Shown here: in pieces, positions 52,455 to 61,300 of the stretch
How positions within the stretch are numbered: position 1 is the first letter of the stretch
Layout: every line of letters begins with the position of its first letter
Source of the DNA: CAVSQX01 sp963730225
GTDB taxonomy: Bacteria > Planctomycetota > Phycisphaerae > Tepidisphaerales > Tepidisphaeraceae
Direction: 5' to 3'
Assembly (NCBI GenBank): GCA_963730225.1
Contig: CAVSQX010000001.1
Span: 124,001-188,000 of the forward strand
DNA: 64,000 nt
Made by a program: the position numbers and the translations under genes
Notes under the pieces: model-generated
Seen by the model: only the letters and a program-made list of their open reading frames with translations
The model's database searches: none
Told to the model about the DNA's origin: nothing

Positions 52455-53309
52455 ATGACGGTTCTTTTCGATCAGGCATCGTCGCTGCGAACGCTGGCAC
52501 AAAGCCGGTCGCGCGCGAGCGTCATCGCCATCACCAGCGGCAAGGGGGGCGTGGGCAAAAGCAACATCGCCGTCAATTTGGCGATTCGGTTCGCCGGCGC
52601 CGGGAAAGACGTGGTGTTGTTGGATGCCGATCTGGGATTGGCCAACGCGGATGTGCTGTGCAATATCGATCTTCAAGCGAATCTCTCGCATGTCATCGCG
52701 CGCAAAAAAGAATTGCGCGAGGTGCTGACGCGCGGGCCGGGGGGATTTCAGTTGATCGGCGGAGCGTCGGGCCTGGCGCGAATGGCGGATTTGAGCGACG
52801 ACGATCGCCAGCGGCTGGTGTCGGCATTGGTGGAATTGGAAGAACAGACGGATGTGATTCTGATCGACACCGGCGCGGGAATCAGCCCCAATGTGCTGAG
52901 CTTCACCCGGGCGGCCGATCATGTTCTGGTCGTAACCACGCCGGAACCGACGGCGATCACCGATGCGTACGCCGTGATCAAAGTCGTAAGCCGCGAATCG
53001 AGCGATCGGCGAATCAGCCTGCTGGTGAATCAGGTGCGCTCGCGCATCGAAGGCAGGATCGTTCACGAGCGGATCGCCAAGGTGGCCCGGCAATTTCTGG
53101 GCGTGACCGTGCTGGATGCGGGACACATGATGGCCGACGAACAGGTGTCGATGGCCGTGCGACGCCGCACGCCGTTTCTCATCACGCATCCGCACTGCCC
53201 GGCGGGCCAGTGCATTTATCAACTGGCGATGCGATTGGAGCAGGGCGTGGCTCCCAAGACCGATTCGACCGGGTTTTTTAATCGGATGAGCCAGTGGTTC
53301 AGAAGATAG
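52455..53309 (+). CDS. flhG: MinD-like ATPase FlhG (FleN/YlxH)
   Basis: 284 residues. Deviant Walker A ITSGKGGVGKSNIAVNLAIR, DADLGLANADVLCNI, and switch II DTGAGISPNVLSF. The C-terminal membrane-targeting helix (FFNRMSQWFRR) is basic and amphipathic. FlhG counteracts FlhF and restrains flagellar number. Intact, followed by the small membrane gene and fliA. Confidence 0.94.
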   Translation: MTVLFDQASSLRTLAQSRSRASVIAITSGKGGVGKSNIAVNLAIRFAGAGKDVVLLDADLGLANADVLCNIDLQANLSHVIARKKELREVLTRGPGGFQLIGGASGLARMADLSDDDRQRLVSALVELEEQTDVILIDTGAGISPNVLSFTRAADHVLVVTTPEPTAITDAYAVIKVVSRESSDRRISLLVNQVRSRIEGRIVHERIAKVARQFLGVTVLDAGHMMADEQVSMAVRRRTPFLITHPHCPAGQCIYQLAMRLEQGVAPKTDSTGFFNRMSQWFRR

Positions 53310-53320
53310 AAGGAACTGTC

Positions 53321-53566
53321 ATGCCCCAACGTCTCGCGTCGGTGATGGCCCTGCTGGCGTTTGCGGTCTGCCTGATCAGCGGTGAATTCGAGGCGGGAAA
53401 CCCGTTTTCGACCACGGTGGAGCGGGCCCTGACGGCGATGGCGGTAACCTTCGGCGTCGCGCTGATTATCGGACTGATGGGACAAAAAATGATCGAGGAA
53501 AATGTGAAGAGCAGCAGCGAAAAATTATCGAAATTAGAGGCGAAACAACCCGCCAGCGACCGATAA
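53321..53566 (+). CDS. small two-helix membrane protein of unknown function
   Basis: 81 residues from the ATG at 53321 preceded by AGAAGGAACTGTC. Two hydrophobic stretches (LASVMALLAFAVCLIS, and AMAVTFGVALIIGLMGQ) and a charged tail (SSSEKLSKLEAKQPASDR). Sits between flhG and fliA and has no recognised homologue. Being intact among flagellar genes suggests a motility-related or anti-sigma-like role, but nothing in it shows one. Confidence 0.6.
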   Translation: MPQRLASVMALLAFAVCLISGEFEAGNPFSTTVERALTAMAVTFGVALIIGLMGQKMIEENVKSSSEKLSKLEAKQPASDR

Positions 53567-53656
53567 CGAAAATTGGCGGCTGGATGGGCTGACGGGGCTT
53601 CTCGGCACGGGCCGAACGAAACGGATATCTGAACCACCCACGGATTGGGAGCAGTC

Positions 53657-54484
53657 ATGGCAAAAACATCAGCGGCAACACAGAGCAAACCATCGGCGAT
53701 TCGCACTCCGGTCAAGCGCGACATCAAGGACGTGTGGATCGATTACAAAAAGCACAAGACCGAGCCGCTGCGAAACACGCTGATGGAGCATTATCTGCAC
53801 CTGGTTCGCTACAACGCCGAGCGCATTCACGTGAAGCTGCCGGATGAAGTCGAGTTGGACGATCTCATGTCCGCCGGCATTTTCGGGCTGATGGACGCGA
53901 TCAATGCGTTCGACCTGGAGCGCGGCGTCAAATTCGAAACGTACTGCGCTCCCCGAATTCGAGGAGCGATTCTCGACGAGCTCCGCTCGATGGATTGGGT
54001 TCCGAGGCTGGTGCGGTCGCGCGCCCACAAGCTCGACGGGGCCGCCAAGCAACTGGAAGTGGAGCTGGGCCGATCGCCGACCAACGAGGAAGTGGCCAAG
54101 CGGCTCAAGGTGCCGATGAGCGAGTTCGAGAAAATGGCCAAAGACGCCAGCGCCGTCGGCCTGGTGAGCCTGAGCCGAAAATGGTTCGAGACCGACAGCA
54201 ACAAGGACGTGCGCGAAATCGACATCCTGGAAGACAAGCGCGGCGCCGACCCGGTGCGCGAAATTCATCGCAAGGATCTGAAGGAGCTGATCACCAAGGG
54301 CCTGAGCCGGGCCGAGCGGCTGATCATCATCCTGTATTATTTTGAAGAGATGACGATGAAGGAGATCGGCGCGACGCTGGATTTGAGCGAATCGCGCGTC
54401 AGCCAGATGCACAGCAGCATTTTGGCGCGGCTCAAGGCGCAGATGGCGGATCGCAAGAAGGAATTGCAGCAGGCGACGGCGTGA
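53657..54484 (+). CDS. fliA: RNA polymerase sigma factor for flagellar genes (sigma-28, FliA/WhiG type)
   Basis: 275 residues from MAKTSAATQS. Region 2 reads VELDDLMSAGIFGLMDAINA and FETYCAPRIRGAILDELRSM (with WVPRLVRSRA), typical of FliA; region 3 and region 4 (EEMTMKEIGATLDLSESRVS) follow. It should direct late flagellar genes, which are not in this window, such as filament and motor genes. Last gene of the cluster. Confidence 0.94.
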   Translation: MAKTSAATQSKPSAIRTPVKRDIKDVWIDYKKHKTEPLRNTLMEHYLHLVRYNAERIHVKLPDEVELDDLMSAGIFGLMDAINAFDLERGVKFETYCAPRIRGAILDELRSMDWVPRLVRSRAHKLDGAAKQLEVELGRSPTNEEVAKRLKVPMSEFEKMAKDASAVGLVSLSRKWFETDSNKDVREIDILEDKRGADPVREIHRKDLKELITKGLSRAERLIIILYYFEEMTMKEIGATLDLSESRVSQMHSSILARLKAQMADRKKELQQATA

Positions 54485-54487
54485 GAA

Positions 54488-54515
54488 CAATTGCCAATTG
54501 CCGATTGCCGACTGA
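54488..54515. repeat. heptad-repeat array after fliA
   Basis: Units CAATTGC, CAATTGC, CGATTGC, CGACTGA starting 4 bp after the fliA stop; ATTGCC family, one arm. Confidence 0.65.
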
Positions 54516-54578
54516 AATAAAATTCACGTATTGGGCCGTTTACGCCGGCCCGCAGGACCGGGCGTTCCTCGCCCCGCA

Positions 54579-55172
54579 TTACTTCTCATACTTCCAATTC
54601 TGCGATTTACCGTCCGCCAGCTGCTTGATCGCCGTCGCCATGCGTCGCGCCCGGGTTTCGTCGCGCTTGGCGTCGGTGATCCATTGAACATATTCCCGCC
54701 GATGGCTTGGGGGCATCGATTGAAAGTTCGCCAGCGATTTTGGATTCTGTTTCAGCGCTTTGCTGAAGTACGCCGGGACGACGACGGGCTTGGCGGGCCG
54801 CTTGGGTCGAGGCGTTCTCGGCGCTTCGTTGTGCTTCATCGCGGTTTTGATCAGCTGAGTCAGCACGGCGTCACTGGGGAGATCGGCCAGTGAAGTGAGG
54901 CGGCCGAATTGGCCCAACGCGCCCTTGTCGTTGCCGAACCGCACGGAGCGGCGCATCTCCGGGTGGAAGAAAAACAGAGTGCAATGCTGCTTGAACCCCG
55001 CGATGTTGGCGAGAATGCCGTGATACATGAAATGCGGCATTTGCCATTTGATGGTTTCTTCGACGGCCGGGCAGGCGGCGTGAATCAGCTCGCGCAGATG
55101 GCGCAGAATCGGCTGGGCGAACGGTTGGGATTTGGCGATGTAAGCGTCGAGGCGCGGGTCTTTGGTGGGCAT
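54579..55172 (-). CDS. YdeI/DUF1801-type domain protein
   Basis: 197 residues. The N-terminal part (PFAQPILRHLRELIHAACPA, TIKWQMPHFMYHGILANIAG, HCTLFFFHPEMR) is the DUF1801-like YdhG fold, and the C-terminal part (VPAYFSKALKQNPKSLANFQ, SHRREYVQWITDAKRDET) is the YdeI/OmpD-associated domain. Role unclear; associated with antibiotic-peptide response in some bacteria. Opposite strand to the flagellar genes and probably a late arrival. Confidence 0.8.
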   Translation of the reverse strand: MPTKDPRLDAYIAKSQPFAQPILRHLRELIHAACPAVEETIKWQMPHFMYHGILANIAGFKQHCTLFFFHPEMRRSVRFGNDKGALGQFGRLTSLADLPSDAVLTQLIKTAMKHNEAPRTPRPKRPAKPVVVPAYFSKALKQNPKSLANFQSMPPSHRREYVQWITDAKRDETRARRMATAIKQLADGKSQNWKYEK

Positions 55173-55266
55173 GAGGGAAGAAGATTATCCGTTTGCTGAT
55201 GGCGGGCAACTGCTGACTTCCATCTTCGATCGAAGCGGAGCGGTTTTGTTTTCTTCACTTGGCGAT

Positions 55267-55291
55267 GCTACACAATGCTACAGAACGCTAC
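55267..55291. promoter_or_regulatory. three-copy GCTAC repeat
   Basis: GCTACA occurs at 55267, 55277 and 55287 with exact 10-bp spacing, then CTTTTCGAAAAG. The same frame as the GTTAC and GATAC triplets at 17.2 and 20.5 kb but with a third core base. It is upstream of the YdeI-like gene on the minus strand and no HTH copy is adjacent. Confidence 0.45.
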
Positions 55292-55418
55292 ACTTTTCGA
55301 AAAGTGAATAGTGCACACTAACAATATAAACTGTTGCGGGCGATCGGGTTGGGATCGAAACGGCGGACGGCGGGCTGAAATGTGTTGCGTTTGGAGTGCG
55401 ATGGAGAGGTTTTCGGCC

Positions 55419-55756
55419 TCAAGCAGCTTCGATCATCGCGCGCCAGTTAGTTGGATTGGCGCGGATCAGGTCGAGCAGTCGGCGAGCGATCGCGGCGGGC
55501 TTGCGCTGGCCATATTCCCACGATCGGACCAGTGCGGGAGACACGCCGAGCATGGCGGCGAAAATCGGTTGACTGATGCCGACCAGCCGACGAGTGGTGC
55601 GAACCGCCGCAGCGTCGTATCGGCCGGGATTCGGGTGATGCGCACGGTGCGAAGCGTGTATTTTTCACAGAGCGGAATTCCGGCCCCGAGCTTTGCCCGC
55701 ATTTCCTTCAAATCAGCGATGATCTCACGGGCGACGTTGCGCATTTTGCGTTTCAT
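55419..55756 (-). CDS. HTH-domain antitoxin-like protein (one frameshift in sequence)
   Basis: Starts MKRKMRNVAREIIADLKEMR, then LRTVRITRIPA. The reading then shifts at about 55612-55620 to YDAAAVRTTRRLVGISQPIF, then AAMLGVSPALVRSWEYGQRK, an XRE-like HTH, and ends with NPTNWRAMIEAA. About 112 residues. This is the layout of HigA-type antitoxins. The gene preceding it (55756-56253) ends in a RelE/HigB-like fragment and shares one base with it, so the pair is toxin then antitoxin, the higBA order. Confidence 0.65.
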
Positions 55757-56253
55757 TACATAAAACTCCTTTCCACTTCCCTCAGTAGCGTGGCGATCTC
55801 TACCCGCTGAGCTGCGGTAAAATTCGCGGCGTCATTTTTCGAAAACATCGCAACCACAAGGATGGCGGACTTGGCGCGAAAGGGAGGGAAGCCAATCCGC
55901 ATCGACCCGCCTTTGCCGATATGCGCGGAACCGGATTCTTGAAAATAGGTGACTGTCCCTAGTTTTCTAAAAACATCGCAACCACAAGGATGGCGGACTT
56001 GTGCAAAAGGGAGGGAAGCCAATCCGCATCGACCCGCCTTTGCCGATATGCAGGAACCGCATTCTTGAAAATAGGTGACTGTCCCTAGTTTTTCCCTAGT
56101 TTTTCCGCGCCAAGTAGTGCCGCGGAAGTAGTTGACGATTCCTTCATCTGGTTCGTTGGCGGAGATGGCACCGAAAGTATCACCGGGACGTGGCGTGTTC
56201 GCGAATGCGGTCTCGATCATGTCGGCAACGTCGTGGCGAGGCATATCTACCAA
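55756..56253 (-). pseudogene. chimeric ORF: DUF6714-like head fused to a HigB-like toxin tail
   Basis: The first about 50 residues (PRHDVADMIETAFANTP, NEPDEGIVNYFRGTTWRG) resemble a DUF6714-type protein. The last about 30 (VVAMFSKNDAANFTAAQR, then VEIATLLREVERSF) resemble the C-terminus of RelE/HigB toxins (AKN-x-x-x-x-L-T-A pattern). Between them the ORF runs through a 128-bp direct duplication that is read in different frames. It is best seen as a scar joining two unrelated gene ends, not as a functional protein. Confidence 0.5.
55844..56098. repeat. 128-bp imperfect tandem duplication with AGGTGACTGTCCC motif
   Basis: Two copies, 55844-55971 and 55972 to about 56098, differing by a few substitutions and one-base gaps. 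Each ends with AAAATAGGTGACTGTCCCTA, a motif I associate with REP-type transposase surroundings, followed by an 11-bp tandem CCCTAGTTTTT. No transposase gene is present. Confidence 0.75.
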
Positions 56254-56490
56254 TCTCTGTGCAATCTTTCAGGATCGCGGCGAAGGGAAACTGCATTTCA
56301 AATTGCGTCAATTCTCCGTTCGTGTGGGGACAAGTCAAACGGAATTTCGGGTATCCAAGTTATGCAAGCGGAGTCGCTGGTTGGGAACTGGTTTCGAAGT
56401 GCGGGGGGCGCGGGTTTGCGGGGGGTGATCCGGGCCGACGGGGTACCTTTGGCTCGACGTGGTGATGCTGAAGCGGCGCTGGACGAGGAA
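56254..56490. other. interval with no supported gene
   Basis: Upstream of the chimeric ORF and downstream of the glycoside hydrolase stop. No coherent frame, repeat or terminator was found. Confidence 0.35.
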
Positions 56491-58587
56491 TCAGCTGGAA
56501 TGCGGTGGGGGGTCCAGGAGGAGAATGCCCCAGGTTTGGGGGCGGAGTTGGGTCATGACTTCTTTGGGGGCGGACCAGAAGTAGTCCAGGGCGTGTTGGA
56601 AGTTGTGGACGTGAATGTTGAAGGCCATCTTCGGCTCGTGCTGGGGGTCCCAGCCGTGGAGGGCGGAGGCGGGGATGAACATTTCGACGACGTAGCGATC
56701 GGGGAGAATGCGGGCGGCCTGGTGGATGGCGGTTTGAGGGATGATGTTGTCGGCGATGGCGTCGCCGTCGCGGTGCCATTGACCGACGACACCGGCGAGG
56801 CCCTGGTCGGTGGTGTCGTCGTCGGGGACGAAGAAAAACTGGGCGCAGTTGGTGTTGTAGCCGTCCTGGTTGGCGGGAACGGGATGGGTGGAAATCCAGA
56901 ACTCGACGTTGTCTTTGGTCCACCACCAGCCCTTGGGGGGAGCGCCTTCGATGTCGTTGTCGAAGACTTCGAAGCCGAGGTAGAGGCCGTCGCGGGTCCA
57001 GCCCAGATAAATATTGGGCAGGGGCATGGAGTTGCGATCGATGCCGACGGTTTGGGAGCGGCGAATTCCTGGCAGCTTGGCCTGGGGCGGCCAATCACTT
57101 AGCTCGCCGTTGATGGTAATCGGTTTGGACAGGTAGGGGATGTGCATGACGGGAAGCGTGGCGAAGCTTTCGCGCCAGATGCCGACCTGGTCATCGGAGG
57201 AACTTTGGCGGTGCAGGGTGTTCAGGAGCGGGGCGGTGGAACGGACGGCATTGACCAGCTCGGGGTACGGACGATCATCGATATCGACGATGCCGAAGTT
57301 GACATCTTCGCCGTCGCTGGATCGACCGCTGGGGGGTTCGTCCATCCATTGGAACCAGTCTGCGCCGATGACGTAGGGAACACGGGCCAGGCGAGTGGTC
57401 ATGAGGCGATAGCCCTCGGCGCGGGCTTGTTGATCGGGGACTTGCGCGGAGAAGCCGACCAGATCGCGGTCGCCGCTGCGGCCGTCGAGGGCGTGGAAGG
57501 AGTATTCGCTGATGACGACGGGCTGATGGCCGGTCTGGTACATCATCGAGAATTGATCGCGGTCAAGCTCGGCGTCGCCGACGTAGTAGTTGAGGGATTG
57601 GACATCGGTGTACCCGGCGGCGGCGCGGACGACTTCGGGAGGTGCGTAGCCGCGGTAACGCACGCCCAGGACGAGGTGGTTGGGGTCGTACTTGTGAACC
57701 AGCGCGGTTGTGATGCGGAAATAATCGCTGGCCATGTGCGAAAGCCAGGCGGTGAAGAGCCGGCTGTAGGCGGCTTGCGGTTCCTTGGGAAGCGCGTCCC
57801 AGGTGTCGAGATCTTTCCAATCGGTAAGCTTGGCGTTCCAGTCTTTGTTGAACAGATCGAGCTTGGGCCAGATGGCCTGGATGACCTGCTTGACCTGCAA
57901 GCGGTTGGGGTCGTTCTGGGGGAGATGATCGAAATAGGTTCCGGGGCCGGCGGAATCGTCGCCCCAATCGAGTTCGTTGTCGGTGTAATAACCGATGAGG
58001 TTTTTGTTGTCGGCCAATGGAACGCACTGGGCTTTGACGGCGGCGTCGATGTCGGAAATCCAATCGGAGGAGTAGAGGCGCTTGGAGCCGGCGTCGACCC
58101 AATCCCACAGATTCAGATCGCGCGACATGGGCACGTCCATGGAATGGAAGATCGGATGCGACCAGGCGCCCAGCCCCTTGAAGCCGGTGTCGAAGACGCG
58201 CATGAGGGTGAGGCTGGCCCAGTGGTTTAGATCGCTCGGCTGTCCGTTCCAATCGCGGGAGATGTAATTGGGGCCGTCAGGATACCGGCCGATTTGTTCG
58301 GGCTGAACGGTGGTGACGAGATTGAGGAATTGGGGCTTGCCTTGCGGAGAGACGAACCACCAGACGCCGGAGTTGTCCTGGCCGATTCTCCAGAAACCGG
58401 AGTGTCCGTGAAGCAGCTTGAAGGTGACCGGCTCTTCCCGGGTGAACTGAGCTGTAGCGGTGCGCGTGGAAACGGAAACGGAAGCGGCGGTGGAAACCGG
58501 GCCCGAAGCGCCGGTGCGGCTGAAGATCGGTCGGGCGATGATTACGCCCAACAGCAGCAAAACGGCGGCGATGACGATTCGCTTCAT
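56491..58587 (-). CDS. secreted agarase-like glycoside hydrolase with C-terminal sugar-binding (CBM9-like) domain
   Basis: 698 residues from MKRIVIAAVLLLLGVIIARP, an N-terminal signal or anchor. A beta-sandwich start leads to a TIM barrel (about 80-460) in which IGYYTDNELDWGDDS provides the general acid Glu205 and PVVISEYSFHALDGR the nucleophile Glu361, as in beta-agarase-type retaining enzymes. After about 500, ITINGELSDWP, LGWTRDGLYLGFEVFDNDI and NVEFWISTHPV fit a CBM9-like fold. It would act on an exported polysaccharide; the substrate is not determined. Isolated gene with no PUL partners. Confidence 0.75.
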   Translation of the reverse strand: MKRIVIAAVLLLLGVIIARPIFSRTGASGPVSTAASVSVSTRTATAQFTREEPVTFKLLHGHSGFWRIGQDNSGVWWFVSPQGKPQFLNLVTTVQPEQIGRYPDGPNYISRDWNGQPSDLNHWASLTLMRVFDTGFKGLGAWSHPIFHSMDVPMSRDLNLWDWVDAGSKRLYSSDWISDIDAAVKAQCVPLADNKNLIGYYTDNELDWGDDSAGPGTYFDHLPQNDPNRLQVKQVIQAIWPKLDLFNKDWNAKLTDWKDLDTWDALPKEPQAAYSRLFTAWLSHMASDYFRITTALVHKYDPNHLVLGVRYRGYAPPEVVRAAAGYTDVQSLNYYVGDAELDRDQFSMMYQTGHQPVVISEYSFHALDGRSGDRDLVGFSAQVPDQQARAEGYRLMTTRLARVPYVIGADWFQWMDEPPSGRSSDGEDVNFGIVDIDDRPYPELVNAVRSTAPLLNTLHRQSSSDDQVGIWRESFATLPVMHIPYLSKPITINGELSDWPPQAKLPGIRRSQTVGIDRNSMPLPNIYLGWTRDGLYLGFEVFDNDIEGAPPKGWWWTKDNVEFWISTHPVPANQDGYNTNCAQFFFVPDDDTTDQGLAGVVGQWHRDGDAIADNIIPQTAIHQAARILPDRYVVEMFIPASALHGWDPQHEPKMAFNIHVHNFQHALDYFWSAPKEVMTQLRPQTWGILLLDPPPHSS

Positions 58588-58617
58588 ACGATCCCGAGAG
58601 TGAATGGGGGATCGCAA

Positions 58618-59069
58618 CGAGAAATGACCCGTCCGAACGCACCCGAAAGGCCGCGCAATGCGATACCCGTATTATCGGCTCGGTGGCTGATAATGATTAG
58701 ACTGATCGAGTTCGGTGGAGAAATTGTGCAAGTAGCTTTTTGACAAGGGTTTGGCAATGCTTTTCGGGGAAAATGTAGGTCTCTCCGTCTGATAATACGG
58801 CCGATGGGAGCCAAAAGATCGAGGAACAGCGATGTTTGGGTATGACGAAATCCGAAACCCGAAATCCGAATCAAATCCGAACGGCGAAATCCGAATTCGG
58901 CAAACCCGGAGTTGATCGCAGCGGCGTAGGGTCATGCTTGACGCAAGGGACTGGGTGACTAAATTACCTGCCTCTTTGTCGGCCCATAACGGTGGGTTTG
59001 GGCAAACTCTGCACATATTATCAGCGTACGGAGAGCAGTTGGCCCGATTAGTATCCAAAAGGAATTGGC
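58618..59069. other. divergent intergenic region between hydrolase and fusA
   Basis: Holds a heptad array (58848-58903), an inverted pair CGTATTATC / GATAATACG (about 58671 and 58790), and the fusA upstream region. No gene is supported. Promoter boxes for fusA could not be assigned. Confidence 0.4.
58848..58903. repeat. heptad-repeat array upstream of fusA
   Basis: Eight units, GAAATCC, GAAACCC, GAAATCC, GAATCAA, ATCCGAA, CGGCGAA, ATCCGAA, TTCGGCA. Longest single array in the window. Confidence 0.65.
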
Positions 59070-61218
59070 ATGGCTCGTGACCTGACGAAAATTCGCAACA
59101 TCGGCATCGCCGCCCACATTGACGCGGGCAAAACCACGGTGTCGGAACGCATTCTGTATTACACCGGCAAGACGCACAAAATGGGGGAGGTGCATGAAGG
59201 CACAGCGGTGATGGATTTCGATGAGGAAGAACAGAAGCGCGGAATCACCATCAACTCGGCTGCGACCACCTGCCCGTGGACGCGCAATGGGGAAAATTAC
59301 ATCGTCAATCTGATCGACACGCCGGGGCACGTGGATTTCACGGCGGAGGTGGAACGGAGCCTGCGCGTGCTGGACGGCGCGGTGGCCGTGTTCGACGGCA
59401 AAGAAGGCGTGGAAGCGCAATCGGAGACGGTTTGGCGGCAGGCGACCAAATACAATGTTCCGCGGCTGTGCTTCATCAACAAGATGGACAAAGTCGGCGC
59501 GGATTTTGAATTCAGCTTCAACAGCATCCGCGAACGGCTGGGCGCGCCGGCGGTGGCGGTGCAGATTCCGATCGGACAATCGAGCACGTTCAAGGGAATG
59601 ATCGACCTGATTCGGCGGGTGGCGCTGTATTACAACATCGGCGACGAGAAGGACCGCGGGCGAACGATCATCGAGAAGCCGATTCCGGAAGAGGAAGTGG
59701 AACGCGTGGAGAAGTGGCGGCACGATCTGGTTGAGAAAGTGGCCGAGACGGACGATGCATTGGCTGAGAAGTATCTGAACGGCACGGAGATCACCGAGGA
59801 CGAAATCCGCAGGGGATTGCGGGCGGCGACGATAGCCTTCAAATTGCATCCGGTTTTCTGCGGGTCGGCGTTGAAGTACGTGGGTGTGCAGCGCGTGCTG
59901 GATGGCGTGATCGATTATCTTCCCAGCCCGATGGATTGCCCGCCGATCAAGGGGCACGATGTTAAGCATCCGGAAAAGATCATCGAGCGCAAGCCCGATC
60001 CGGCCGAGCCGTTTTGCGGATTGGCGTTCAAAATTGTGAACGATCAGCACGGCGATCTGACCTACGTGCGGATTTATTCCGGCACGCTGGAAAAGGGAAC
60101 GCGCGTGCTCAACAGCAATCGGAACAAGCGCGAAAACATCAGCCGAATGTTTCAGATGCACGCGGCGGATCGCAATCCGCTGGACGTGGCGGAGGCGGGT
60201 GACATCGTGGCGTGCATCGGTGTGAAGGATGCGCTGACCGGCGATACGCTGTGCGATGAGAACAATCCGATCATTCTGGAACGGCCGACGTTCCCCGAGC
60301 CGGTGATCAGCATGTCGATCGAGCCCAAGACGGCGGCCGACAAGCAGAAACTGGGCGAAGCGCTGACGACGCTGAAGCGCGAAGATCCGACGTTTCAGGC
60401 GAAGTACGATGAAGAGACGGGGCAGACGATCATCGCCGGCATGGGCGAGTTGCATCTGGAGATTTTGCGGAATCGGCTGACGCGCGATCACAAGGTGGAA
60501 GTGGTGGTCGGCAAGCCGAAGGTGGCGTACAAGGAGACGATCACGAAGGTGGCCGAGGCGCGCGGGAAGCACGTGAAGCAATCGGGCGGGCGCGGGCAGT
60601 TTGGCGATTGCACGATTCGCATCGAGCCGTTTAACGGGATCGACAAGGCGACGCATCAGCCGATGGATCCGGAAGTTCTCAAAAAGCTGGGATGGGAAGA
60701 CGGGATTGCGTTCGAGAACAAGATTTTCGGCGGCTCGATTCCCAAGGAATACATTCCGTCGGTGGAGTATGGATGCCGCATGGCGGCTAAGACCGGCGTG
60801 CTGGCGAGTTATCCTCTCATAAATGCGAAGGTGACGCTGACGGATGGATCGTACCATCCGGTAGACAGCTCGCAGATTGCCTTTGAGCTGGCCGGGCAAT
60901 TGGCGTTCAAGGAAGCGGTGGGCAAAGCCGGGACCGACGCTGCTGGAGCCGATCATGAAAGTGGTGGTGACGACGCCGGAGGAATTCGTCGGGAACGTGA
61001 CGGGCGATTTGAACAAGCGGCGCGGCGTGATCGTCAACAGCGAGCAGCGCGGGAACACTCGCGTCGTCGAGGCGGAGGTGCCGTTGAGCGAGATGTTCGG
61101 GTACACGACGGAATTGCGTTCGATGAGCACCGGCCGGGCGAGCAGCGTAATGGAACCGCTGAAATATTCGGAAGTGCCGACGAATGTGAAGAAGCAGATT
61201 TTGGAAGAGCAAGGGTAG
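59070..61218 (+). CDS. fusA: elongation factor G (one frameshift in sequence)
   Basis: GTPase driving ribosome translocation. G1 AHIDAGKTT, G2 RGITINSAATT, G3 DTPGHVDF, G4 NKMDK and domain IV (GGRGQFGDCTIRIEPF) are intact. The frame switches at about 60930-60950: GKAG is followed by PTLLEPIMKVVVTTPEEFVG in the next frame, consistent with an extra G in a GGG run at 60931-60933. Rejoined length is about 715 residues. Because fusA is essential, a sequencing indel is the likely cause. tuf, rpsL and rpsG are not adjacent, unlike the usual str operon. Confidence 0.93.
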
Positions 61219-61230
61219 CCGCGGGTACGC

Positions 61231-61286
61231 GGAATGACGAAATTCGAATGATGAATTAAATTCGAATGACGAATTTCCGAATGGAA
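61231..61286. repeat. heptad-repeat array after fusA
   Basis: About eight units built on GAAATTC / GAATGAC / GAATGAT, period 7, with internal inverted pairs through AATTCGAAT. Begins 12 bp after the fusA stop. Confidence 0.65.
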
Positions 61287-61300
61287 AATGGCGGACGGCG

